DNA from: CAZIQY01 sp964541605 | GTDB lineage: Bacteria > Desulfobacterota > Syntrophia > Syntrophales > UBA2185 | Direction: 5' to 3' | NCBI GenBank assembly: GCA_964541605.1 | Contig: CAZIQY010000020.1 | Coordinates: 1-41,838 of the forward strand | Length of the DNA stretch: 41,838 nucleotides | In this document: one piece after another, positions 17,001-25,530 of the stretch | Layout: each line of letters starts with the position of its first letter | How positions within the stretch are numbered: the first letter of the stretch is position 1 | Made by a program: the position numbers and the translations under genes | Notes under the pieces: generated by a model | The model's input: the letters and a program-made list of their open reading frames with translations, nothing else | The model's database searches: none | Told to the model about the DNA's origin: nothing

Positions 17001-17301
17001 CGACGGCGGTGTTCAGACCCGTCTGCCCGCCCAGGGTGGGCAGCAGAGCATCGGGCCGTTCTTTCGCGATGATCTTTGCCACTGCCTCCGGTGTAATCGG
17101 CTCCACATACGTCCGGTCCGCTGTCTCGGGATCCGTCATGATCGTCGCGGGATTGCTGTTGATCAGAACGACCTGATACCCCTCTTCCCTCAGCGCCTTG
17201 CATGCCTGGGTGCCGGAATAGTCGAATTCGCAGGCCTGGCTGATGATGATAGGGCCGGAACCGATGATCAATATTTTTTTCAGGTCGTTTCTTTTCGGCA
17301 T
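14083..17301 (-). CDS. carB: Carbamoyl-phosphate synthase large subunit
   Basis: A full-length 1072-residue CarB. It holds two homologous ATP-grasp halves (the first begins [34 protein letters not shown] in pieces, the second [22 protein letters not shown]), an oligomerisation region between them, and a C-terminal MGS-like allosteric domain ([18 protein letters not shown] onward). It uses ammonia tunnelled from CarA, bicarbonate and two ATP to make carbamoyl phosphate for pyrimidines and arginine. carA is not directly adjacent: guaA lies between them. The gaps to guaA (29 bases) and purF (19 bases) suggest one transcript. Confidence 0.96.
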   Translation of the reverse strand: [1072 protein letters not shown]

Positions 17302-17330
17302 ATCCTTCTATCTTTCGTTACCCTTCCCCC

Positions 17331-18860
17331 TTACTCCCACTCAATCGTACTGGGCGGTTTTGAGCTGATGTCATAGACTACCCGGTTCACCCCCCGAACT
17401 TCATTGATGATCCGGTTGGAAATCTTTCCCAGGAGATCGTGGGGCAGCTTCGCCCAGTCCGCCGTCATGGCATCATCACTGGTCACGGCGCGAATGGCCA
17501 CAATATGTTCATAGGTTCGCTGATCTCCCATGATCCCTACACTCTTTAAGGGAAGGAGGACCGCGAAAGACTGCCACAATTTCCGGTAGAGATTGTGCGC
17601 CCGGATTTCCTCCAGGAGCACGACATCCACCTTGCGCAGGATGGACAGTCTCGACGCGGTTACTTCGCCGATGATCCGGACCGCGAGTCCCGGGCCCGGA
17701 AAGGGTTGCCTCCAGATGAGATCGTCCGGAAGACCGAGTTCCTTTCCCAGGATACGCACCTCGTCCTTGAACAGATGCTTCAGGGGTTCGATCAGTGCGA
17801 GGCTCATCTTTTTGGGCAACCCGCCCACATTATGATGCGACTTGATGACGGCGCTGGGACCGCCGAAGGCCGACTGCGATTCAATAATATCAGGATAAAG
17901 GGTGCCTTGGACAAGAAACCGGGCGCCATCGATTTTGCGCGCCTCTTCTTCAAAGACTTTAATGAAGACATGGCCGATAATCTTCCGTTTTTTCTCCGGA
18001 TCGGAGACCCCTTTCAGCCGGTCAAGAAAGGGCTTTTTCGCATCGACAAACCTCACGTTCATCCGGAAATGTTTTTTAAACAGATCCCGGACCCGCTTCG
18101 CCTCATCCTGCCGGAGAAGGCCGTTGTCAACAAAGATGCAGGTGAGCCGGTCTCCGATGGCCTGATGCATCAGCAACGCCGCAACGGAAGAATCCACACC
18201 GCCGCTTAACCCCAGGATGACATGCTTCTGTCCGACAAGCGATTGAACCTCCAGCGTCGCGTCACGGACGAAGGATTTCATCGTCCAGGTTTTTTTACAG
18301 CCACAGATGCGAAAAAGGAAATTTTCCAGCATCCTTTTCCCCTCCGGGGTGTGAGCAACCTCCGGGTGGAACTGAAGCCCGTAGAATCGACTTTTCGTGT
18401 TCTCAACCGCCGCGTTTTGCGTATTAGGAGTGGACGCCGTGGTTTTAAAGGCGGAGGGCAACCGGCCGATGGAATCCCCGTGACTCATCCAGCACCGGGT
18501 ATCGGGATCAATCCCGAAGAAAATACCGGAGGCATCATGAATAGACAGTTCGGCAAAGCCATACTCTCTCTTATCGGATCCAACGACCTCCCCGCCCAGG
18601 GTATCAACCATGTATTGCATGCCGTAACAGATGCCCAGCACCGGAATGTTCAGGTCAAAGATACCTTTGTCCGCCCTTGGACTGCCTGTATCATAGATAC
18701 TTGCAGGTCCACCGGACAGGATAATGCCTTCCGGGCGAAGAGCTTTGATTTTTTCAAGGTTTATTCCTGGGGGTTCGATCTGACAGTAGACATGCTGTTC
18801 CCGGACACGCCGGGCAATCAACTGGTTATACTGGGAACCAAAATCAATGATGAGAATCAA
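17331..18860 (-). CDS. guaA: GMP synthase (glutamine-hydrolysing)
   Basis: A complete two-domain GMP synthase of 509 residues. The class I glutaminase domain has C78 in GICYGMQ and the H165/E167 pair in QFHPEVAHT. The ATP-pyrophosphatase domain has SGGVDS at 219-224. The C-terminal dimerisation domain ends SSKPPSTIEWE. It aminates XMP to GMP. The start codon is TTG: no ATG is in frame before a stop at 18876-18878, and GGAG lies seven bases upstream. The first 17 bases overlap the carA 3' end, so translation is probably coupled to carA. Confidence 0.95.
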   Translation of the reverse strand: MILIIDFGSQYNQLIARRVREQHVYCQIEPPGINLEKIKALRPEGIILSGGPASIYDTGSPRADKGIFDLNIPVLGICYGMQYMVDTLGGEVVGSDKREYGFAELSIHDASGIFFGIDPDTRCWMSHGDSIGRLPSAFKTTASTPNTQNAAVENTKSRFYGLQFHPEVAHTPEGKRMLENFLFRICGCKKTWTMKSFVRDATLEVQSLVGQKHVILGLSGGVDSSVAALLMHQAIGDRLTCIFVDNGLLRQDEAKRVRDLFKKHFRMNVRFVDAKKPFLDRLKGVSDPEKKRKIIGHVFIKVFEEEARKIDGARFLVQGTLYPDIIESQSAFGGPSAVIKSHHNVGGLPKKMSLALIEPLKHLFKDEVRILGKELGLPDDLIWRQPFPGPGLAVRIIGEVTASRLSILRKVDVVLLEEIRAHNLYRKLWQSFAVLLPLKSVGIMGDQRTYEHIVAIRAVTSDDAMTADWAKLPHDLLGKISNRIINEVRGVNRVVYDISSKPPSTIEWE

Positions 18861-20049
18861 TGGGTTTCTCCATTTTCATGTTCATGAAGGACACAAACGT
18901 TTCAAACAAATAGTTGACATCATGGGGACCCGGAGCCGCTTCGGGATGGTACTGCACGCTGAAAGCCCGGAGCGCCGGGTAACACATTCCCTCTAAGGTG
19001 TTATCATTCAGGTTATCATGGGTCATCTCAAGATTTTTTGGCAACGTCTCCGGCAACACGACAAACCCGTGATTCTGGGATGTGATTTCAATCCTGCCCG
19101 TTTGCCTGTTTTTGACGGGCTGGTTTACCCCGTGATGACCGAATTTCAGTTTGTCCGTCCTGCCTCCCAGGGCCTGTCCCAGAATCTGATGACCCAGACA
19201 TATTCCGAATAGGGGAATCGTTCCAAGGAGATAGCGGGCGGTTGCAACGATATAGGGCAATGCCGACGGGTCCCCGGGCCCGTTGGAAAGCAAAACACCG
19301 TCCGGGCTGTAGTCGAGAATTTCCTTTCCCGTTGCCGTTGCGGGCAAGACCAGGACATCACACCCCAGTCTCTCCAGGTTGCGCAGAATATTATATTTTA
19401 CGCCGCAATCGACGACAACGACACGCAGCCGCTTTGCACTGCCATGACTGACCCCAGCTGTTCCTGAACTACTGTCGCAGCTGGAATAAAAGTCAGGTGC
19501 TGAAAGCGGTTGCGGCCTTCCGTCTTTCCATTGATAGGCCCGTTTGCAGGTGACGACCTTTATTAGATCCTGGCCTACAAGACCGGGATACGCGCGTACC
19601 CGTGCGAGCAGTAGCCTGATATCCTGCGTTTCAGTGGAAAGAATGCCCCGCATGGCCCCTTCGAGACGGAGCCGGCGGGTCAGCGCTCTTGTATCTATCC
19701 CCTCTATACCCAGTTTTCCATGGGATTCCAGGAAGGCCTTGAGACTTTGCCGGCTCCGCCAGTTACTCGGGTATGGCTGATACTCTTTGACGATAAATCC
19801 TTCCATGTGAATGCCGCCGGATTCCATATCTTCGGGATTTATCCCGTAATTACCGATCAAAGGATAGGTCATGGTCACAATCTGGCCTTTGTAGGAAGGA
19901 TCCGTAATAACTTCCTGGTAGCCGGTCATCCCCGTATTGAAGACGACCTCTCCCAGAACCTCGCCTGATCCGGCAAAGGCGTATCCATGGTACACGCTTC
20001 CATCCTCTAATACCAGTGAAGCGGGGCGTTCATGTTTTACAATTGACAT
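18844..20049 (-). CDS. carA: Carbamoyl-phosphate synthase small subunit
   Basis: A 401-residue glutaminase subunit. The N-terminal CPSase_sm domain runs from ASLVLEDGS to about residue 150. The class I GATase domain shows GVKYNILRNL, LLSNGPGDPSAL, C284 in GICLGHQ and H368/E370 in QYHPEAAPGP. Between them, residues about 186-207 are a serine-rich low-complexity stretch, unusual for CarA and probably a flexible linker. ATG 20049 is chosen because GGTGGAG lies eight bases upstream and it matches the family N-terminus; the frame stays open further upstream into the glnA 3' end. It supplies ammonia to CarB. Confidence 0.94.
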   Translation of the reverse strand: MSIVKHERPASLVLEDGSVYHGYAFAGSGEVLGEVVFNTGMTGYQEVITDPSYKGQIVTMTYPLIGNYGINPEDMESGGIHMEGFIVKEYQPYPSNWRSRQSLKAFLESHGKLGIEGIDTRALTRRLRLEGAMRGILSTETQDIRLLLARVRAYPGLVGQDLIKVVTCKRAYQWKDGRPQPLSAPDFYSSCDSSSGTAGVSHGSAKRLRVVVVDCGVKYNILRNLERLGCDVLVLPATATGKEILDYSPDGVLLSNGPGDPSALPYIVATARYLLGTIPLFGICLGHQILGQALGGRTDKLKFGHHGVNQPVKNRQTGRIEITSQNHGFVVLPETLPKNLEMTHDNLNDNTLEGMCYPALRAFSVQYHPEAAPGPHDVNYLFETFVSFMNMKMEKPIDSHH

Positions 20050-20147
20050 GCAGTATCTCCACCGACGGGAAACGGCCGCCTGCGAACAGCCGTATTTACC
20101 AAAGGAAGGCATTAATTTATACCGTGCTCCTTTTTTATTTTTCCTTA

Positions 20148-21479
20148 TTAAAGCATAGGCAGATATCTGTCTATTTCGAACTGACTCACATGAGTCCGGA
20201 AGCGATCCCACTCCACTTTCTTGTTTTCAATGAATTTCTGGAAGATGTGATCTCCCAGGGTCTCCTTGACCAGCGCACTTTTGGATACCAGATTCAGGGC
20301 TTCATACAGACTCCCCGGCAGAGAAGTGATCCCCGCTCTTTCCCGGGCAATCTCATCCATTTCAAAGATATCCTCTTCGATAGGTTCGGGAAGGGGATAT
20401 TTTTTCTCGACGCCCTTCATACCGGCCGCGAGCATTACGGCAAAGGCCAGATACGGATTGCACGCCGGATCGGGGGAACGGTATTCGATGCGTGTTGCCT
20501 TTTCCTTCCCCGGTTTATACATGGGAACACGGATCATGGTGGAACGGTTGCGCCGCGCCCAGGAAACATAAACCGGCGCCTCGTAGCCGGGCACCAGGCG
20601 CTTGTAGGAATTCACCCACTGATTGCAAACGGCCGTAATTTCCGGGGCGTGGGTCATCAATCCGGCGATATAGCTTTTAGCCATCTTGGACAGATGGTAT
20701 TTATCCTTCCCGTCAAAGAAGGCGTTCTTGCTGCCTTTGAAGAGGGACTGGTGGGTATGCATCCCACTGCCGTTCTGACCGAAGATGGGCTTGGGCATAA
20801 AGGTGGCGTACACCCCGTTCTGTCGGGCGGTTTCTTTAACCGCCGTGCGATAGGTCATGACCTTGTCGGCCATCTTCAGAGCATCGTCGTAACGGAGGTC
20901 AATCTCATGCTGGCTCGGCGCCACTTCATGATGAGAATACTCCACGCGAATCCCCAGATCCTGCAGGGCGAAAATCGTCTGACGCCTGAGATCGGTAGCC
21001 CTGTCTACAGGAAGCCCGTCGAAGTAGCCGCCCTGATCCAGGATATCCGTTTTCTTATCACTGGCAAAATAGAAATATTCCAGTTCCGGTCCGACATTCA
21101 TGGTATAACCCTGGTCGGCGATCTTCTTCAGCGCGCGTTTCAGGACATACCGCGGGTCGCCTTCATACGGCGTGCCGTCAGGATTCAGAATGTCGCAGAT
21201 CACCCTTGCAACGGGCCGTTCGGAAGGACGCCAGGGAATGATCTGAAAGGTTGTCGGATCGGCCATGGCGATCATATCGCTCTCTTCGATCCGTGCGAAT
21301 CCCTGAATCGACGAGCCGTCAAATCCCATTCCTTCTTCCAGCCCTTCTTCCAGTTCGGACGGCGTGATGCTGAAAATCTTCTGCATTCCGAGAACATCGG
21401 TAAACCAGAATTGAATAAAACTGACTTTTTCTTCCTTAACCGCTTTCAGGACATCTTGCTTCGTTTTGCATTCAAACAT
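20148..21479 (-). CDS. glnA: Glutamine synthetase type I (GSI-alpha form)
   Basis: A 443-residue glutamine synthetase. Visible elements are the beta-grasp N-terminus (FIQFWFTDVLGMQK), the GMGFDGSSIQGF loop, the metal-binding GPELEYF and VEYSHHEVAPSQHEID, and the ATP-site GMHTHQSLF. The short length and the lack of the NLYDLPPEE adenylylation tyrosine (LPGSLYEALN stands there) place it in the GSI-alpha group, which is controlled by feedback and not by GlnE. It condenses ammonia with glutamate. A 73-base gap separates it from the glutamate synthase fusion gene and 98 bases precede carA. The start has AAGGAGA upstream. Confidence 0.95.
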   Translation of the reverse strand: MFECKTKQDVLKAVKEEKVSFIQFWFTDVLGMQKIFSITPSELEEGLEEGMGFDGSSIQGFARIEESDMIAMADPTTFQIIPWRPSERPVARVICDILNPDGTPYEGDPRYVLKRALKKIADQGYTMNVGPELEYFYFASDKKTDILDQGGYFDGLPVDRATDLRRQTIFALQDLGIRVEYSHHEVAPSQHEIDLRYDDALKMADKVMTYRTAVKETARQNGVYATFMPKPIFGQNGSGMHTHQSLFKGSKNAFFDGKDKYHLSKMAKSYIAGLMTHAPEITAVCNQWVNSYKRLVPGYEAPVYVSWARRNRSTMIRVPMYKPGKEKATRIEYRSPDPACNPYLAFAVMLAAGMKGVEKKYPLPEPIEEDIFEMDEIARERAGITSLPGSLYEALNLVSKSALVKETLGDHIFQKFIENKKVEWDRFRTHVSQFEIDRYLPML

Positions 21480-21552
21480 GTCGTTCTCCTTTTCTGAATG
21501 AAGCTTCTTTAAATTTTTTTCAACCCTATTTCAACATAACTTTTCCTGTTTT

Positions 21553-23886
21553 CTATTCCAGAGGTTCATTTTCCGTCAGCCGCCAGACTCCCGTCGGACA
21601 GGCGCCGGCACAGAAACCGCATCCGATGCACATCTCGGCATCGACCAAATACTCGTATGCGTCATCATTCAACTGATGCCGGGAAATGGCGCCCCTGGGG
21701 CAAATCGTCTCACACAGACCGCAATCCCTGCATGCACCGCAGGAGGCACACTGGGAAGCGCACGCACTTGAGTCACTGAAGACATGAACGCGGGGATCAT
21801 AGTACTCCAGCTTGACCCGGGCCATATCAATGGAAGGCAGTTTGTCATAGGTTTCATACCTTCCTTTCAGCAGATCATCGATGGTATCCGCAGCAATACG
21901 ACCCGCACCGATCGCGTCGGTCAGGATGCCAAGCCTCACGGCATCTCCGACAGCGAATACGTGAGGATCATTGCTCCGAAAACGATCATCCACGGTGATG
22001 AATCCGTTTTGTGTAACGATGTCTTCCGACAAAAAATCGAGATCCGGCTGATCGCCTATGGATACGATGACCGTATCCGCCGGCAGGAACTCGCCATCCG
22101 TCAGTTCCACGCCTTTGTCCGTAATGGCCTTTGTAAACCGCGGCCAGAGAAATCGTGCGCCGATGGCTTCCGCAGCCTGCCTTTCCTTTCCATATGACGC
22201 GGGCTCCTGGATATCGATGAGGGTAATGTCCTTCGCTCCCAGCCGGGCTGCTTCCGTTGCCGCGTCACACCCCACGTTTCCCGCGCCGATGACGACAACA
22301 CTTTTCCCTACATGCGCCTCGTTGATTTTGCTCTGCCGCAGGAAATCAAGAGCCGTGACGGCACGCTCTTTTCCCGGCACGGGGATCATTCCCGGTTTTT
22401 GAGCGCCCACAGCGATGACAATATAATCAAAGGTATCTTTAAGTTGCAGAAATTCTTCTTTCGTAAACGCATGATTCAGATGGACATGACTGATTTGTTC
22501 GCTCACGCGGTTCAGTTCATGCGCCACCACGTCATCGGGAATCCGGCTGCTCGGAACCATGCCGGTCATTTTACCGCCAAGACTATCCCGCATCTCGTAG
22601 ATGACCGGCTCGTGTCCTTTCATCCAGAGCTGCCAGGAGACCGACAGACCCGCTGCGCCGCCGCCAATGACGGCAACTTTTTTACCTGTACTCGGCGCCT
22701 GCTCGGGCGTCTTTGCCTGCAGGCTTGCCTTGCCGAGCAGGGAAACATCCACCGGGGGAAGGTTGGCCGTCTGACGGGTACAGTTTTCCATACAGAGATT
22801 CGGGCAGAGATATCCGCACACGGAAGCCGGAAAGGGGGTATAGAGAAGCGCCAGATCCACGGCTTTATCCATCATCCCCTTACGGATCAGCTCCCAGCGC
22901 TTCTGAACGGGAATACCCGTCGGGCAATTGGCCTGGCAGGGCGGCAGGAAGCGGTCATTTTCCCACAGAGGTACATAACGGCGCAGAATTCCCGTCGGGA
23001 TGACTTCTATGGGGCCTCTGTCCAGGTCGGAAAGATCGCCGATCAACCCCCTCCGGCCAAGCTCTCTGTCCCAGACTTCCTGACGAAACTGATGCATGTT
23101 TCTGGATGGAGCGCCATGCTTTTCATGGGGTTTGCGGGCCACCAGGAGCTGCCATTGATTCCGATCCTCCGTCAGCAGGGCATAAAGTTCCGAACGGTCG
23201 ATGGCTGCAAGAAAATCCTTCATGTTCAGCGTCAGCCATTTCCATTCATCGTTGTCGGGGGGTTTCAACCGGGCATCCTTTTCGCTATAGCCCTTATGGG
23301 CTCCCCGAAAGAAGATTTTTCCTCCCACCATGCCGACGCAGGGGCGGTATCCCAGAATGTTATCCTGACGGCTCGTGCCATGGCCACAGACCACGGCAAT
23401 CCCGCCCGCCATGAATTCGGCAAAGGAATCTCCCACGTTTCCCAGCACCCACAATTCCGGTGGATCAAAACGGGGATTGTGTTTTGTCATGGTCATGCCG
23501 CGCGCACCGATGTCGGCGGCAACATAAATTTTGCCCTGGGCCATGGCATTACCCACACCATTGGTCGCATTGCCGCGTACGATGATCCGGGCGCCTGCAT
23601 TCAGCCACCCCACATCATCGGAAACCGGCCCGATCACATCAATGGATGTATTGGGAAATCCCATGGAGCCGAGGCGCTGGCCCGATGTTCCCAGTACCCT
23701 CACGATGACGGGTTCCTTTCCTGCTTCCCAGAGTCGTCCGCCGATTCCATGCTGACCGTGGGCAATGATCTCCACACACCGATGGCCGTCATGGAGTGCT
23801 TTCTGGATGCGTTCCTCAAGAACCCGTGATTCGACCCGGACACCTTTCTCCATTCCGGGGATAACGATAGTCGGTTTATACGACAT
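21553..23886 (-). CDS. Fusion of glutamate synthase GXGXG domain, GltD-like oxidoreductase and ferredoxin
   Basis: A 777-residue fusion. Residues 1-240 are the GXGXG beta-helix of glutamate synthase (HGQHGIGGRLWE, NATNGVGNAMAQGKIYVAADIGARG, GGIAVVCG). Residues 310-400 carry the cysteine-rich domain of GltD-type enzymes (C317, C321, C357, C361, C365, C369). Residues 402-700 are the FAD/NAD(P)H domain with VIGGGAAG (406-413) and VVVIGAGNVGCDAA. The end holds two 4Fe-4S motifs (CASCGACRDCGLCETICP and CIGCGFCAGACP). It should pass electrons from NAD(P)H or ferredoxin to the FMN subunit encoded nine bases upstream. In standard bacteria the first domain is part of GltB. Confidence 0.9.
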   Translation of the reverse strand: MSYKPTIVIPGMEKGVRVESRVLEERIQKALHDGHRCVEIIAHGQHGIGGRLWEAGKEPVIVRVLGTSGQRLGSMGFPNTSIDVIGPVSDDVGWLNAGARIIVRGNATNGVGNAMAQGKIYVAADIGARGMTMTKHNPRFDPPELWVLGNVGDSFAEFMAGGIAVVCGHGTSRQDNILGYRPCVGMVGGKIFFRGAHKGYSEKDARLKPPDNDEWKWLTLNMKDFLAAIDRSELYALLTEDRNQWQLLVARKPHEKHGAPSRNMHQFRQEVWDRELGRRGLIGDLSDLDRGPIEVIPTGILRRYVPLWENDRFLPPCQANCPTGIPVQKRWELIRKGMMDKAVDLALLYTPFPASVCGYLCPNLCMENCTRQTANLPPVDVSLLGKASLQAKTPEQAPSTGKKVAVIGGGAAGLSVSWQLWMKGHEPVIYEMRDSLGGKMTGMVPSSRIPDDVVAHELNRVSEQISHVHLNHAFTKEEFLQLKDTFDYIVIAVGAQKPGMIPVPGKERAVTALDFLRQSKINEAHVGKSVVVIGAGNVGCDAATEAARLGAKDITLIDIQEPASYGKERQAAEAIGARFLWPRFTKAITDKGVELTDGEFLPADTVIVSIGDQPDLDFLSEDIVTQNGFITVDDRFRSNDPHVFAVGDAVRLGILTDAIGAGRIAADTIDDLLKGRYETYDKLPSIDMARVKLEYYDPRVHVFSDSSACASQCASCGACRDCGLCETICPRGAISRHQLNDDAYEYLVDAEMCIGCGFCAGACPTGVWRLTENEPLE

Positions 23887-23895
23887 GAATGCTCC

Positions 23896-25530
23896 TTATA
23901 TGACGTACCTGATATTCAGCCGCTCCGCAGCATGATGGTCCGCAATGCCGATAGCATCCGACATGCCGATGGGCAGAGACGTGGAACGCCCCAGGGGGGC
24001 GACAATTTTCTTCAATTCCTGGTCAAAGCTGAGGAATACCTCGACGAGACGTTCGGCCACTTTTTCCGGATCGAGTCGCCGATCCAGGCGGGGATCCTGC
24101 GAGGTAATCCCCTTCGGACAGATGCCGATATTGCATATATTGCAGCGATCCGCTTCAGAACCCAGGCAGCCGGCCGCCGCCTGCATGAGGTATTTTCCCG
24201 ACTGTACGCCGCTGGCGCCCAGCATGATCAGGGCGGCTGCATTCGCGGCCAGGTTTCCGCTTTTACCGGCGCCGCCTCCTGCAAAGATGGGAATTTCATT
24301 CTGTTTTCCGAGCTTTACCAGATTCAGGTAGGCGTCCCGGATATTGCTGGCGATGGGATGTCCCATATGGTCCATGGAAACATTGTAGGCCGCTCCGGTG
24401 CCGCCATCTTCGCCGTCAATCGCCAGACCGCCCGCAAAGGGATTCCGTGTCAGGTTGTTGAGAACCGCGAGTGCCGTGCTGGTTCCGGAAATCTTCGGAT
24501 ACACGGGAACCCGGAAACCCCACGCCATGTACATGGACTGGATCATCTTGGCTACCGATTCTTCAATCGAATACTTGGTCTGATGGGTGGGCGGACTGGG
24601 GAGGCTGACTCCCGCCGGGACACCGCGGATGGCGGCAATCAGCTTGTTTACCTTGTACCACATTAAAAGACCGCCGTCCCCCGGCTTGGCTCCCTGACCA
24701 TACTTGATTTCAATGGCGCAGGGATCTTCCTTCATCTCAGGGAGGGCATGAATGATTTCATCCCATCCGAAATAACCGCTGGCGATCTGCAGAATCACAT
24801 ATTTCAGGAATCGGGATCTGAGAAGCCTCGGAGGGCACCCTCCTTCGCCTGTGCACACACGCACGGGCATTCCCATTTCCTCATTCAGATAGGCGACTCC
24901 CATTTGAAGGCCTTCCCACATGTTCGGCGACAGGGCTCCGAATGACATGCTGCCGATCATGAGGGGATAGATTTCGCGTACGGGGGGTATCCAGCCGTTT
25001 TCCCGACTGACCCGAAGAACCTCTTCGGGCGGCAGTATCCGTCCTAAAAGGGTTCTAAGTTCAAAATCGTGCCTCCCCGCATCAAGGGCCGGGTCGGTCA
25101 GCATGGAAATGCGGATAAATTTGATCTGGTCCAGGACGCTCCCGGGAACATTACGGCGTCCGCCCCGGCGTCTCGGAACGCCCCCGGCATTGATGTGGAA
25201 ACGCAATTTATCAATCTCGTCGTTGTGGACGGGAACGATGGCGTTGTTCGGACAGACCAGATTGCACATGCCGCATCCCACACAGGCGTGAGCCGGGTCC
25301 GTTTGCTGACGGACGCTATGGTAAACGCTGTAAACATTCCCCGGTTTTTCCTCCAGGCCGATGGAAACATTCACCGCACGCTTCCTGTGAACACCCAGTT
25401 CAATCGCCCGGACGGGGCAGACTGCCGTACAGGCTCCGCAGAGGTTGCATTTCTCTTTGCTCCAGAGGATGCGCCAGGGAAGATCTTTCGTACTTAGTGT
25501 AGATGGGTTGATATGTCCCACTGGTTCCAT
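23896..25530 (-). CDS. Glutamate synthase FMN-binding subunit with N-terminal ferredoxin domain
   Basis: A 544-residue protein matching the central domain of GltB, of the archaeal/anaerobe type. Two 4Fe-4S motifs open it: C28, C31, C34, C38 (KCNLCGACTAVCP) and C83, C86, C89, C93 (ACVGCGMCNLVCP). The FMN-binding TIM barrel follows (IGSMSFGALS, KYGQGAKPGDGG, AIDGEDGGTGAA, FAGGGAGKSGNLA). Near the end CLGSEADRCNICNIGICPKGI provides the 3Fe-4S-type ligands. It reduces 2-iminoglutarate to glutamate. GGAGGTGGAG precedes the ATG, and its start overlaps the end of the glutaminase gene by 37 bases. Confidence 0.92.
   Translation of the reverse strand: MEPVGHINPSTLSTKDLPWRILWSKEKCNLCGACTAVCPVRAIELGVHRKRAVNVSIGLEEKPGNVYSVYHSVRQQTDPAHACVGCGMCNLVCPNNAIVPVHNDEIDKLRFHINAGGVPRRRGGRRNVPGSVLDQIKFIRISMLTDPALDAGRHDFELRTLLGRILPPEEVLRVSRENGWIPPVREIYPLMIGSMSFGALSPNMWEGLQMGVAYLNEEMGMPVRVCTGEGGCPPRLLRSRFLKYVILQIASGYFGWDEIIHALPEMKEDPCAIEIKYGQGAKPGDGGLLMWYKVNKLIAAIRGVPAGVSLPSPPTHQTKYSIEESVAKMIQSMYMAWGFRVPVYPKISGTSTALAVLNNLTRNPFAGGLAIDGEDGGTGAAYNVSMDHMGHPIASNIRDAYLNLVKLGKQNEIPIFAGGGAGKSGNLAANAAALIMLGASGVQSGKYLMQAAAGCLGSEADRCNICNIGICPKGITSQDPRLDRRLDPEKVAERLVEVFLSFDQELKKIVAPLGRSTSLPIGMSDAIGIADHHAAERLNIRYVI

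Noticed and set aside
20016..21497. A 493-codon plus-strand frame opposite glnA, and similar long plus-strand frames opposite the glutamate synthase and mnmG genes
   Set aside because: These lie exactly antisense to well conserved enzymes, lack ribosome sites and show no family motifs; they are shadows of GC-rich codon use.
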